Of a DNA stretch of 64,000 nucleotides, positions 27,955 to 40,900 are shown piece by piece; the first letter of the stretch is position 1, and each line of letters starts with the position of its first letter. Under the pieces are notes generated by a model. The model made no database searches. It saw only the letters and a list, made by a program, of their open reading frames with translations, and was not told where the DNA came from. The DNA is taken from positions 33,671,540 to 33,735,539 of the forward strand of contig NC_091134.1 in the NCBI RefSeq assembly GCF_041381155.1, in the 5' to 3' direction. The position numbers and the translations under genes were made by a program. This stretch comes from Argopecten irradians. Taxonomy: Eukaryota; Mollusca; Bivalvia; Pectinida; Pectinidae.

Positions 27955-28195
27955 TCACAAGTTAATTCTGAAATCACAAGTTATGAACATCAAAACCATA
28001 GGTTATGAACTCAAAAATAGCAAACTATGAGAATGTACACCAAACTCTCAAATAATGATCACCAAAATCACAAGTTATGAACATCAAAATCACATATTAT
28101 GAACTCCAAAATCACAAGTTATTAACTCCAAAATAACAAGTTATGAACACCAAAAATCACATGTTATGAACACCAAATTCACAAGTTCTGAAAAA
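27955..28195. repeat. ~23-bp minisatellite, AAAATCACAAGTTATGAACA unit
   Basis: About ten imperfect tandem copies of AAAATCACAAGTTATGAACA(C)C with period 22-25 bp. No coding or splice function is seen. Confidence 0.85.
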
Positions 28196-29000
28196 AACCC
28201 AATATAAGTAAAACGCTGAACTATTAAAAGAAAATCCAAAATCTTTGATTCAAACCCAATAAAAAGCATCTTTCACGCTATATTATACATGGATATGTAA
28301 TCTACAAAGGTCATCCTGATATTATTGTGAATTTTAATGTTATCTCTAAATTCGAGTTACAGATAATATATTGATTCTATTTCAGAACAACCATATTAGG
28401 TCATAATTATATATATAGACGTTATATAGACGTACCGGTTTGAGAAAACTCATATTTCATAGAAAATTGACAAAAGGAGATTTTTTTTATTTAATTAGTC
28501 TCCCTCCAACTTAAGAATGTACACACTTTTTTGCTTATTTTTTATCCATGATTTAAATGTTGAACCTGCGTACTAATTGGTTAGTATAAACTGACATATG
28601 CAAAGCTATTCATTGCATCCAGCAATGTATAAATATATCTATAAATGGCACGGTCTTCACGACATTGTCACCAGATTTATTGTTAGTCTCAAACTTGAAT
28701 TACAGATAATCTATTGTTTAATGGTTTCTCAAATATCAAAGTAGAAAACTTAACGACAGTTTCTGGTGTAACGATTGTGGAATGTACAATGTAATTACCC
28801 ATTGCCCTTATCCAATGTCACTTTCAACTGATAGAAACATCACTGTAATTTGAAAAAGGATATCGTTAATTAGCAACTGATGTTTGTCATGGGTTTATTC
28901 AAAATCCCAAAGTTTGGAAATTTATTTGTTTATTTAGCATGTAATTAATTCGCAGTAATTTGAATAATTTCATTATTCAGAAATCAATTTTTGTTATATG

Positions 29001-29355
29001 TTAAAGATGCTCTACCGCCGACAGAGCATAAATGATATTCATCACTTGAACAATAATTGGTGTTTAATCGTGTATATATATGTCTAATTAACATAAAAAA
29101 TAATGTAAAATAATTTATTTTGCCTTTGCTGCATGAGCAATCAGTACTTCATTCCATATAGGATATAGTGCCACGGAATTTTTTCGGGATGCAATTAATT
29201 ATTTTTAACTTAAAGTAAAATTAGAAGCTCAAACTTTTCAATGGTGGTAATGGTGTAAAGTAAGTAACTTTTTTAACTGAAGAAAAATACTAAATCGTCT
29301 GCTCATGTTTTTGATAGTGAAAAAAAAACATTTGTCAGCGGTGGAGCATCTTTAA
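29001..29355 (+). mobile_element. MITE, AGATGCTCCACCGCC family, copy 2
   Basis: 355 bp, bounded by TTAA. The left end is AGATGCTCTACCGCCGACAG and the right end CAGCGGTGGAGCATCT. Body landmarks are ATTGGTGTTTAATCGTG, TATATATGTCTAATTAACA, CACGGAATTTTTTCGGGATG, and CAATGGTGGTAATGGTGTAA. Confidence 0.92.
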
Positions 29356-30800
29356 TAAAAAAAAATTATTTCACAAACTCACGAAATGTAGTTTTAATTT
29401 TATTACTTCGATCCCCAGAAGCTAAGGGACAATGTTTTTTTTTTTTTTTTTTTTTTGTTTTTTTTTTTAATTTTGTCTGACCTTGCTACAACGCACAGAC
29501 AGCTCCGTTTCTGAATTTTTCGTTTATCGCAAACCTTCAAACCAATAATTTCTGGGCCTAACTATGTCTATTTCAGTGGTAACTCGACTTTAAGGCAGAT
29601 TATAACGTGACATTGTCGTGGTTTGCTCTTTTCTCTCTCACTTTAAATATTAAAGGAATTATAAAAACACTTGAAACCATGTCAAAATATCATATGCTTG
29701 CCCAAATCATTGTTAAATTAAGAATTACGGGAACACGGGTACAGTGTGATTAAAACACGGATCCTTATAACCACTCCGTTCAATAGAGGATCTGACAATA
29801 CCCCATAAGGGTTCACGTCCAGATGACCTTTATACCACGTGTACTTCAGAGCAAATGCAGTTTCTACAATTGAAATCGCCTTTTCGCCCCAGTATATATA
29901 TGCAATTAGCTTTGTTGTGCACTTCGGGCGAGATGACTACATACACGAAAATAATTTGGACAGCTTTTTCAAACTCTTTCGTCCCCAGTCAAGATTCTGG
30001 CAGTGCCAATTTGATTGGCTATTTCAAAAAGTCATCTTGACGTGACCCCTAATGGGATGTTCTCAGATCCTCTTATCCAACGTAGTGATAATAAGGATCT
30101 GTATTTTAATCAGATTGACACGGGTAAAATATCCATTACAATCTGTCGATAACCCCTGAAATTCGAATGAGCGTGTACTAATAACCCCTGGCAATAATTG
30201 CAATCAATTGTTATGAGCGCTTACATCCAGAAATAAAATCAGAAGAAAAGTAAAATCATAAGAATTCAAGTCATGCTAAAGATGCATCAATTGTGTTCGT
30301 GTTGCAGATAGATATTTGCACAATGGCTATCTTGTCATCGATTGCTTTATACACATTTATGCTAACTTTTGGTTTCGAACTAAAGTCATAGAGCTATCCC
30401 TCCCTCTTCAAAAGTGCGAGCACAATTACCCACCTCTTCAAAAATTATCTGGAGCACTGAATGTTATTTAGAAAGTGTGAGAAAGGAAAACCCATCATCG
30501 CTACACGTATCGCATGTAAACACCCGTGAATATCTAAATATGATTTACCTGTTTTGGTTTTGTAGCTTGTTTATGCGTGATGATCTAGAATATAAGAAGA
30601 TATATATTGATATGTATTAAGATATTTCATACCAGGATGTAAATAGAGAAGCAAACAAAACTAATCGGCAAATAGGATTATAGAATTAACATGGAATAAT
30701 GTTTACGTCAGAAAATATGATCGTTTACCGGATTAACATATATTTATACAGACTAGCGTGAAAGGTGTGTTAGAAAGTGATTTAGATCACTACAGTACCT
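29356..30800. other. Region downstream of Kazal gene A
   Basis: Contains a T-rich run (29432-29470) and AT-rich sequence. GGATCTGACAATACCCCAT (near 29787) faces a partial inverted match GGGATGTTCTCAGATCCTC (near 30054), with matching GGATCCTTATA / ATAAGGATC flanks, so 29755-30105 may be an inverted-repeat element enclosing the two plus-strand frames seen there. The 3' UTR of Kazal gene A should lie at the right end. Confidence 0.4.
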
Positions 30801-30801
30801 T

Positions 30802-33800
30802 TTAACAAGCTCCATGATGGTTCAAAATAACTCCTCTGAAATGAAAGGATATTTGTCAACTCATCTTTTGAACAACTCCACCTGTTTTTCAAGATTTGTA
30901 ATTATTTTCTCAAACGAGGTATTCGATTACAATCATGATTGATATATAATTTAAACAAATAAACAAAAAAGAATTAATTGTATTACTTATCTTTCACACA
31001 ACATGCTATTTCTTGAATGATTCCAGTTCACGTATTAAGATTTAAGAGACAAAAGTACAATATAACCGTGTTGACAAAAAAAGATTGTTTAACATTTAAA
31101 TAGACAAATGAAGAAGGTCATGTTTTAAAGATGCTCCACCGCCGACAGAGCATAAATGATATTCATCATTTGAACAATATTTGGTGTTTAATCATGTATA
31201 TATATGTCTAATTAACACAAAAAATAATATAAAATAATTCATTTTGCCTTTGGTGCATGGGCAATCAGTACTTCATTCCATATGGGATATAGTGCCGCGG
31301 AATTTTTTCGGGATGCAATTAATTATTTTTTATATTTTTAACTTAAAATAAAATTAGAAGCTCAAGCTTTTCAATGGTGGTAATGGTGTAAAGTTAGTGA
31401 CTTTTGTAACTGAAGAAAAATACTAAATCGTCTGCTGTTGTTTTTATAGTGAAAAAATACCATTTGTCAGCGATGGAGCATCTTTAAATAAAAATATTTC
31501 TATTAATAATACACAATGACATATCATTTCTTGAATAAACGTATAATTAAAGATCATAATTATGATTTAAAGATGCTCCACCGCCGACGAATGGTATATT
31601 TTCTCTACTAAAAACAGGAACAGACGAATTAGTATTTTTCCTCAGTTACGAAATTTGAGCTTTTTATCTTAATTCAAGATAAAAATATTAAAAATACTTA
31701 ATTGTGTCCCGAAAAAAAAATCCATGGAATTGTGCCCTTTATGGATTTAAGTACTTATTGTGCATGCACCAGTAGCAAAATAAAATAATTTTATATGCAT
31801 TTTCGTGTAAGTTAGACACATATAAACACGATTATACATCAATTATTTTTAAACGAATGGATATCGTTTTTGCTCGGTCGGCGATGGAGCATTTTAATGC
31901 AAGGGATGGATGCACGTTACATTATTATATCTTAACTTACTCGCAGTTCATCAGACACTCGTTGTTGTATGTTATCCCATCAGCGCCACAGACTGGCAAA
32001 AGTATTTTCTGGCAACCACATAACTACATGTATGTAAACAAAAAAGACAAGCAAGTTATTAAACACTTCAAGATGAAAATTGCTACAAAGGATTTTTTTT
32101 TCTGATGACTGAATTTTATTTATTTTTATGTTATTATAATACGTTATTGATAAAAATCGTTCTATAGAGTTGTTAAACTTCGCGGGCGTAGTATTTCGCA
32201 ATTTTCTGTTTTAAAGCAAAAATAAGACAGAGTATGTGTTATAAAAACACCCTACAGTGTATAAACAATTTTTTTGCGGCGACTAATGTTCACAATTTTG
32301 GGTCATATAGTACCACATTACCTGTGCTAGGAACATTTTCGCGTTGATAAACTTTCGTGATTTCTTGGGCCAAACTTACGTTACTAGCACATTTATCATC
32401 ACCTTCTGAACAGTTTAATTAGAATAAATTAATGTTAATTTTCATAACACGGGTCGTTTTATGTTTCCCGTTGTCGTTCTAAATACCGCACGGTAGTTGC
32501 ACATGACTATCACCGCGCCAGACGGCAAAACAGCGAAATGAATCTCCACTGTTATCGTATATTACGCAGGAAATCTTGCATATGTTGGAGTTGTAATCTA
32601 ACCTTAAGCCATCGATATATATATATATGTATTCTATTGTTATTAATGTTTTCAAGAAACCTTTAAATTTTGCTCCGGAAAGGTAGTCGGCCTTTAAACT
32701 ACGATGTCAGTATTTATTAATGTAATGATTGCATGCACATCTTCAGACCGCTGTTCTATCTAGGAACTTGAAATTTATGTTTTAACTTATTTCTAAATAT
32801 TTGACGTAGATTTGGGGATAAGATTTTATTTCGTTTATCTAAAATTAATAGGTGTATCGATGGTGCATCTATGGCTATATAATTATGTTACTTTTAGATA
32901 TCGTCTTTCTACATTACCTTGTTGCATTCTCCATTATGATCCAGGGAAACTCCCCTGAAAGTGTATTAACAAGCATTAGTGGTATTCAGTCTTGGAATGT
33001 TTCTTACAAAAGATGAAAGGTCCATTCGCTTTGAATGTATAACCGAATGCAGTTTATTTGATTTAACGGTCTATTAATATGCCATGTACACAAAACAAAC
33101 ATTCATCTATTGTTTTGATTCCGATGACGCTAGTGGACATCATTCAGTTAATTCCTCTACTCATCTTTAAATAAAGATGTAGTGTAATTTAAATTGCTTT
33201 CGCGGCTACTTAATTTCGCAAGGTCCGTTTCAAAACATTTTCGCGGAGATTAAGTTTCGCGGATCTAAAACTAAGTTGAAATAATTTTGAATCTTATTGT
33301 GGAAGAATTGTGGAAATTATCAGTACGTAGAGATAAACTTTCGCGAATTAACATTAATTGCGAAATTTGCGAAAATAAATCGCACACAAAAGAAAGTTGG
33401 TTAATATCTTATATAAATTATAAAAAACATTTCAATATAAATTGCATCTACATCGGGTAATATTTGCTTCAAATGATAATTCCTCCGTCCAATCATGTTA
33501 ATTTAATTATTAGTATTCCTGGCTAGAACATTCTATTAAGAGCTTAGATACTGCTCAAAACATACATTACACAAAGAATCCATTGTCTAACATACATGAT
33601 AATTTACTCTTAAACAACTAGAAAATAGGTTGCACTTGCTTGCAGTTCATTGAACACTCATTTGGATAGGTGATTCCGTTCATCCCACAGACAGGCTTCC
33701 AATTCGCTGGGCAAGCACAAACCTAGAGAGAATAAAATGGAATGTTACTCTCAAATGACATCTTTAACGAAAAATGACTTTCGGGGTCCTCGGAACTTAA

Positions 33801-36679
33801 CCTATGGAAAGTCGGCATAAATTTATCGTACTTCTTCATCAACTTATCTTAAACTAATTCAATATTACTGACAAATATTTATATCATTCAATAACATAAC
33901 CAAATGACTTCGCCCCTTCTTCGCAAGGTAAATATCTTGACATAATAACATATTTTAGGAAAAGAGTGACTCCATTTTTTTGGAAATTCTGAGTTGTTAT
34001 GATTATCTACACAGATCTTAATGTTATGGGGTTTCTTATCATAAAAACCTGCACGGTTTATTCACAGTATTTTTCGTTGTGTAGAATCTGTCTTTCTTTT
34101 CGTGGTTGTAATGAAACCATGAATATCACAACCACAAATCGGATATTACATATTATCAATGGGCGTATCTGTTCCTTTTTAAGCGTTTTGAGTTCTTCAG
34201 TAAGAACAATTTACACCTAAGTAGATTTATATTGTCTGTCTACAATACCTTGTTGCATTCGCCTTGATGATCCAGGGCAACGCCTCTGTGAAATACAGAA
34301 ATTAACGAGAATTAGTGATGTCTTATAATATAAAGATATTTATAATGTTATTTACTGTATAAATACAGCAGCTTTTGATTGAGTAAGCTATAGGATGTTA
34401 TACAAAATAATCGAGATCAATGTTAATGTTAAAATATATTACATTTACAGTATATATGGGATCGTTAAGAGTAATAATTACATTTATTTTAAAAATTATG
34501 AAACTAGATTGTGAAATAAATTATTCAAACATTAATTTTCTTTTATTCATACAAGGTGTTCAATACTATATCAGTATCATATTGATAGATTATCTTTTAA
34601 TGAAACCTACATTGCTTACGTAAATATTTGTTTTATATATAGAATAAAAGCTCGTGAGGAGACATTTATAAACTCATAAGAAAATATATCGTAATGCACT
34701 TACTCGCAGTTCATTGCGCACTCATTCGAATAGGTGGTCCCGTCCATTCCACAAACAGGATCCCAATTATAATTGCAGGCACAAACCTAGACACCATAAA
34801 TGGAATGTTTTCTTGCAAATGGTAATATTAACGTAATAACATATATTAAGATATTTTACCATCATTGATATGGAATGATACATGAAGAAAATGATATAAG
34901 TGTATATCTGTTCCATACGTAACATGCCAAGAAAAAACTAAGAATTAGTTCCGTTCTGTGTGTATGTGTGTGTATTTCTTATCAACATCAACCTGCCCAT
35001 GATCAAAATCGCAGGGCAAACACAAACCTAGAGACAACAAAATAACGTAAATTTATGTTACTCTCAAATGACATCTTTAACGGAAAATGAGAGGTCGGAA
35101 CTGAAGCTATGGAAATTTAGCGTTAATTCCTATCACTTTTCGTATGTTAATGAAATTATTTAATTCAATATTACGTGTAAGAAATATATTTGATTCATTT
35201 AGAAATATTCTTATCATTCAATTACGTAAATAAATTACTCGCCCCTCCTACGCATGGTTAATATCATGGCTTAATAACATATTTTAGGAAAACAGTCACT
35301 TTGAAATTTTGGAAATTCTCAGTTTTTATGATTTTCTTTAACAAATCTTTATGTTATGGGGTTCCTTATAAAAAAAACTGCGCCGTTTATTTACAGTAAT
35401 TTTCCTCAACTCGAAACTTTCGTTCTTTTTTGCATGGTTGCAATGACACCACGAATATTACAACAACAAATTTTGTTTTATTTCATTGGTACGCTTTTCC
35501 ATCGGATAATATTACATATTATCAATGGGTGTATCTGTTATTTTTTCAAGTGTTTTGGGTTCTTCAGTAAGAACAATATGTATGTCTACCTAAGTAGATT
35601 TATATTGTCTGTCTACAATACCTTGTTGCATTCGCCTTGATGATCCAGGGCAACGCCTCTGTGAAATACAAAATTTACGAAAATAAGTGATATGTAGTTT
35701 ATGATATATAAATGTTGATGATGTAAGTCACTGTATAAATACTTCCCCAAAGACACCAAGTAGATATCGTATTACCTATAACAGGCTAACAATCCCAGAA
35801 AGCCCATGTGAAGTGAAAATAAATAAAGTAAATAAATAGATTAAGTTTTATATTCACTTTGATTTGATCTGGAACTTCACACACTCTTGGCATTGAGACA
35901 ATTATATTATTTATATTTCAAATCATAATTTCTGGAAATGTCATTGAACATTTTTCATTTTGGTTTACACTTCAACAAAATCGTTGTTGCATAAACGTTC
36001 CACAAAATGTCTACCCACGAAATAATTTCAAAACTCCTAACCACGAAAATATGATTATTTTATGATAGAAAGTATAACTTTGTATTATACTATGACTCTC
36101 CGCTTTCATTGCCGCTTTTGATTGGCTAAGATCTTGGATGATTTAAAGTATTCGGGATTAACGTTAATATTACACTTTTATCTGATCGGTAAAAGCAATA
36201 ATTATATTTTTTTTAAAGATGAAACTAGATTGCGAAATAAATGTTTCAAATAGCAATTTCCTTGCATTCATACTAGGTGTTAAATACTATATAAGTATCA
36301 TATTGTTGCTAACTTTGCAATGAAATCTACATGACGTAATTAAATATTTGCTTTACATATGGAATAAAAGCTCTTGAGGAGACATGTACAAACATCAAAT
36401 TATATGAAAATATATTGTAATGCACTTACTCGCAGTTCATTGCGCACTCATTCGAATAGGTGGTCCCGTCCATTCCACAAACAGGATCCCAATTATAATT
36501 GCAGGCACAAACCTAGACACCATAAATGGAATGTTTTATTGCAAATGGTAATATTAACAAAGTAACATATATTAAGATATTTTACCATCATTGATATGGA
36601 ATGATACATGAAGAAAATGATATAAGTGTATATCTGTTACATACGTATCAATCCAAGAAAAAATTAAGAGTTGTTTCCG

Positions 36680-36724
<45 letters not shown>

Positions 36725-37889
36725 TCTTATAATTTCTCGTACTTCCCGTATGCTAATCATATTATCTTAAACTAAATTAAGTACATTTAATGATATTTTT
36801 ATCATTCAATAACGTAAACAAATGACTTCGCCCCTCCTACGCATAGTTAATATTATGGTATAATAACATATTTTAGGAAAAGAGTCATTGTGAAATTTTG
36901 GAAATCCTCAGTTGTTATGATTATCCTACACAGATCTTTATGTTATGGGGTTTCTAATCATAAAAAGATGCGCGGTTTATTTACAGTAGTTTTCGTTATG
37001 TAGAATCTGTCGTTCTTTTCGTGGTAACACGATTATTTCAACAACTAATTTGGTTTTATTTCATTGGTAGCGCTTTTCCATTAGATAATATAGTACATCA
37101 TAAATGTGTGTATGTGTTATTTTTTCACGCGTTTTGGGTTCTTCAGTGAGTACAATTTACACCTCAATAGATATATATCGTCTGTTTACAATACCTTCTG
37201 GCATTCGCCTTGATGATCCAAAGTCACTCCTCTGTGAAATACACAAAATAACGAGAATTAATGATATGTAGTCGTATAATATCAATTGGTGATAATGTTA
37301 CTCACTGTAATACAGTCCAAAAGACACCATGAAGGTATTATATTGCCTATTACCAAATACCAACCCAAGGAACCCCAGTGGAAGTGGAAATAAATAAAGT
37401 AAATAAATAGATAAAGTTTTATTTTCACTTTGCTTTGATCGGGACTCGACACACTCTTGGTCTTAAGACAAATGTTGACTATTTTATTTTTTTCAACTAA
37501 TTTACACTATTCTAAAATCGTTATTCCATGAGCGAATACCTACGAAATAATTTGAAAACTCCCAAACACGAAAGTAAGTGCCCCATTTTAGGCAATTACA
37601 TACATCAAATTATAGGAAAATATATTGTAATGCACTTACTCGCAGTTCATTGTGCACTCATTCGGATAGGTGGTCCCGTCCATTCCACAAACAGGATCCC
37701 AATTATAATTGCAGGCACAAACCTAAACACCATAAATGGAATGTTTTCTTGCAAATGGTAATATTAACGTAATAACATATATTAAGATATTTTACCATCA
37801 TTGATATGGAATGATACATGAAGAAAATGATATAAGTGTATATCTGTTACATACGTATCAATCCAAGAAAAAATTAAGAGTTGTTTCCG

Positions 37890-37930
<41 letters not shown>

Positions 37931-40900
37931 TCTTATAATTTCTCGTACTTCCCGTATGCTAATCATATTATCTTAAACTAAATTAAGTACATTTAATGAT
38001 ATTTTTATCATTCAATAACGTAAACAAATGACTTCGCCCCTCCTACGCATAGTTAATATTATGGTATAATAACATATTTTAGGAAAAGAGTCATTGTTAA
38101 ATTTTGGAAATCCTCAGTTGTTATGATTATCCTACACAGATCTTTATGTTATGGGGTTTCTAATCATAAAAAGATGCGCGGTTTATTTACAGTAGTTTTC
38201 GTTATGTAGAATCTGTCGTTCTTTTCGTGGTAACACGATTATTTCAACAACTAATTTGGTTTTATTTCATTGGTAGCGCTTTTCCATTAGATAATATAGT
38301 ACATCATAAATGTGTGTATGTGTTATTTTTTCACGCGTTTTGGGTTCTTCAGTGAGTACAATTTACACCTCAATAGATATATATCGTCTGTTTACAATAC
38401 CTTCTGGCATTCGCCTTGATGATCCAAAGTCACTCCTCTGTGAAATACACAAAATAACGAGAATTAATGATATGTAGTCGTATAATATCAATTGTTGATA
38501 ATGTTAATCACTGTAATACAGTCCAAAAGACACCATGAAGGTATCGTATTGCCTATTACCAAATACCAACCCCAGGAACCCCAGTGAAAGTGGAAATAAA
38601 TAAAGTAAATAAATAGATAAAGTTTTATTTTCACTTTGCTTTGATCGGGACTCGACACACTCTTGGTCTTAAGACAAATGTTGACTATTTTATTTTTTTC
38701 AACTAATTTACACTATTCTAAAATCGTTATTCCATGAGCGAATACCTACGAAATAATTTGAAAACTCCCAAACACGAAAGTAAGTGCCCCATTTTAGGCA
38801 ATTACATACATCAAATTATAGGAAAATATATTGTAATGCACTTACTCGCAGTTCATTGTGCACTCATTCGGATAGGTGGTCCCGTCCATTCCACAAACAG
38901 GATCCCAATTATAATTGCAGGCACAAACCTAGACACCATAAATGGAATGTTTTTTGAAAATAGTACTACATGTATGGATATATGTTAAAATATTCCTGCA
39001 ATCATTGATATGGAATAACACACGGATAAATTGATATAACTGAATGTCTGTTACAGATATAGCCAAGAAAAACTAAGAATTGGTTGTAATATATTTCATA
39101 TTAAAGAAGTTAAACATAAATCTGTCCTTACATTTAGATTTCTCGTCAAACACTATATTAGCACTTTTATTTAAAATGGATACTTGACCCAATTCCCCTT
39201 TGATATTGCAACTCCTTTCACCTAGATTTGTTTTTAAATAAGGTGATAATTTTACATTCTCAAAAATTCCTTAGTTTAATATTCTTTATATATATCATTC
39301 TTTTGATGTTTGTTTCAAATAAAAACTTAAGGTATGTAGAAATGTTTTGTAAGATCACAGCTCGTCCGGTGTGGACACAATATCTTAAAAAAAATATTGA
39401 AAAAATAGAGATTGCCTAAAGAAGAGCAACTACATATGTAGGTGTCTCCCGGAAATAATTACCTACCAAGGAAGATTGAAGAAACTTAATCTACCAACGC
39501 TGGCCTTCAGGAGAATCAGAGGAGATATGATTGAACTATATAAATAAGTGTCATACTTATCATACAGAATGCTTTAATTCCATATTACTTTGGAAAGACG
39601 CATAATATCGCCATAACGGTAGAGGACATACGAAAAAATATTCCATAAACGGTCAACAACTTTACTTAGACAGAACTATTTCTCGGTCAGAACTGTAACC
39701 ATTTGGAATGAACTGCCAGAACATGTAGTAGCAGCAGTTAATGACAACTTGTTTAAGAATAAGTTAGATGACTTCATTGAAAAAATTAGAAACCCTTTTC
39801 AATTACGAAGCAACAATATCTTAGAAAATGAAATATAATTACATTTAACGACTAAACCTTAAAGGCTAGATTAGTACATGTAGCAACAAATCAAATGAGA
39901 GCAGAAACATAATTTCCTAATGTCGTGTCATTGTTCATATCATGATATTGCAATGACGTTGTGCCCGATATGGCCATTTTTATAAACCCTTTCAGGTAAT
40001 ATTACACTGATCACATATTAAAGTACATTACAAAGGCGGTCTCCCCAGAAGCGATGAGAAGACCTTATTAAAACAAAAAGGTCACCTGGTTACATTGTCC
40101 ACGATGGTCCAAGGCCACTCCTCTAGAAATAAAATAACAAACTTTCTATATTATGCAAACCGATATGATATTGCATTGTATCAGTAAAAAGAATTCGACA
40201 ATTTGGACTAAGGGTATATATCAAAGTATTTTTTATCTTACAAAGTGACGAACAGGGACAATTCTTCAAGTTGACAATACCAGTTAAAACAGTCTGCGTG
40301 ATAAATGTTATTACTAGTATTCTAGTCATTTATTGTTAATTTTTTTTTGTCTCTCGTGATTACATATCGTTCCTATATATAGCTGCTCCCGTTTACTAGT
40401 ACACGATTTTGGTGACAAAACAATGTTGTATACTGCATCAAGATAAACACTAGTTACAACGATATCAAAATATAGAATGATAAAGATAATAGAAAATCAC
40501 TTTTTTTTTCTCTTATTTGAAGAGTGTTCCCAAATGGAATTTAAAGAAAATTTTGGCTTATATTTGCAATTTCGAATAAAGGGTGGAGATCGACGATTTT
40601 TGAAAAGACATTTTCTATTGCGAGAGCAGCGATTACTATGAATTTCCTTTGCTACATTAATCTCAGAAAAAATGGATTTTCAATACGACAAAAGATTATA
40701 TTCATCGACAAAATGCAGTTAGAGCAATCATATTTTACCAGCATGAAATCCGCAAAAATATGACGACCGCTAAAATATGCATGTTTACAGTAAATCATTT
40801 CACAAAATTCGTGTATACTCACTTGCATTCCATTAGACACTTATTGTCATACGTAGTGCCGTCAGTCCCACACACCTTATTTATATTCCTCGGACAACCA

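Larger units (their letters stand above)
36550..38940. repeat. Recent 1,206-bp tandem duplication within Kazal gene A
   Basis: The unit carrying one core and one linker (core 3, linker 2) is repeated almost base for base as core 4/linker 3. Core-to-core spacings are 1,206 and 1,210 bp. Introns, a (TG)n tract and flanks all match, with only scattered substitutions seen by eye. The similarity extends more weakly to the core 5 module. Such a tract is prone to unequal crossing-over. Confidence 0.9.

Noticed and set aside
31857-32105. Plus-strand frame over Kazal core 7
   Set aside because: It is the antisense shadow of the minus-strand core exon 32023-31941, extended into a MITE end.
36374-38988. 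Plus-strand frames repeated at 36374, 37528, 37578 and 38734
   Set aside because: All are antisense shadows of the duplicated Kazal core exons. Their repetition reflects the module duplication.
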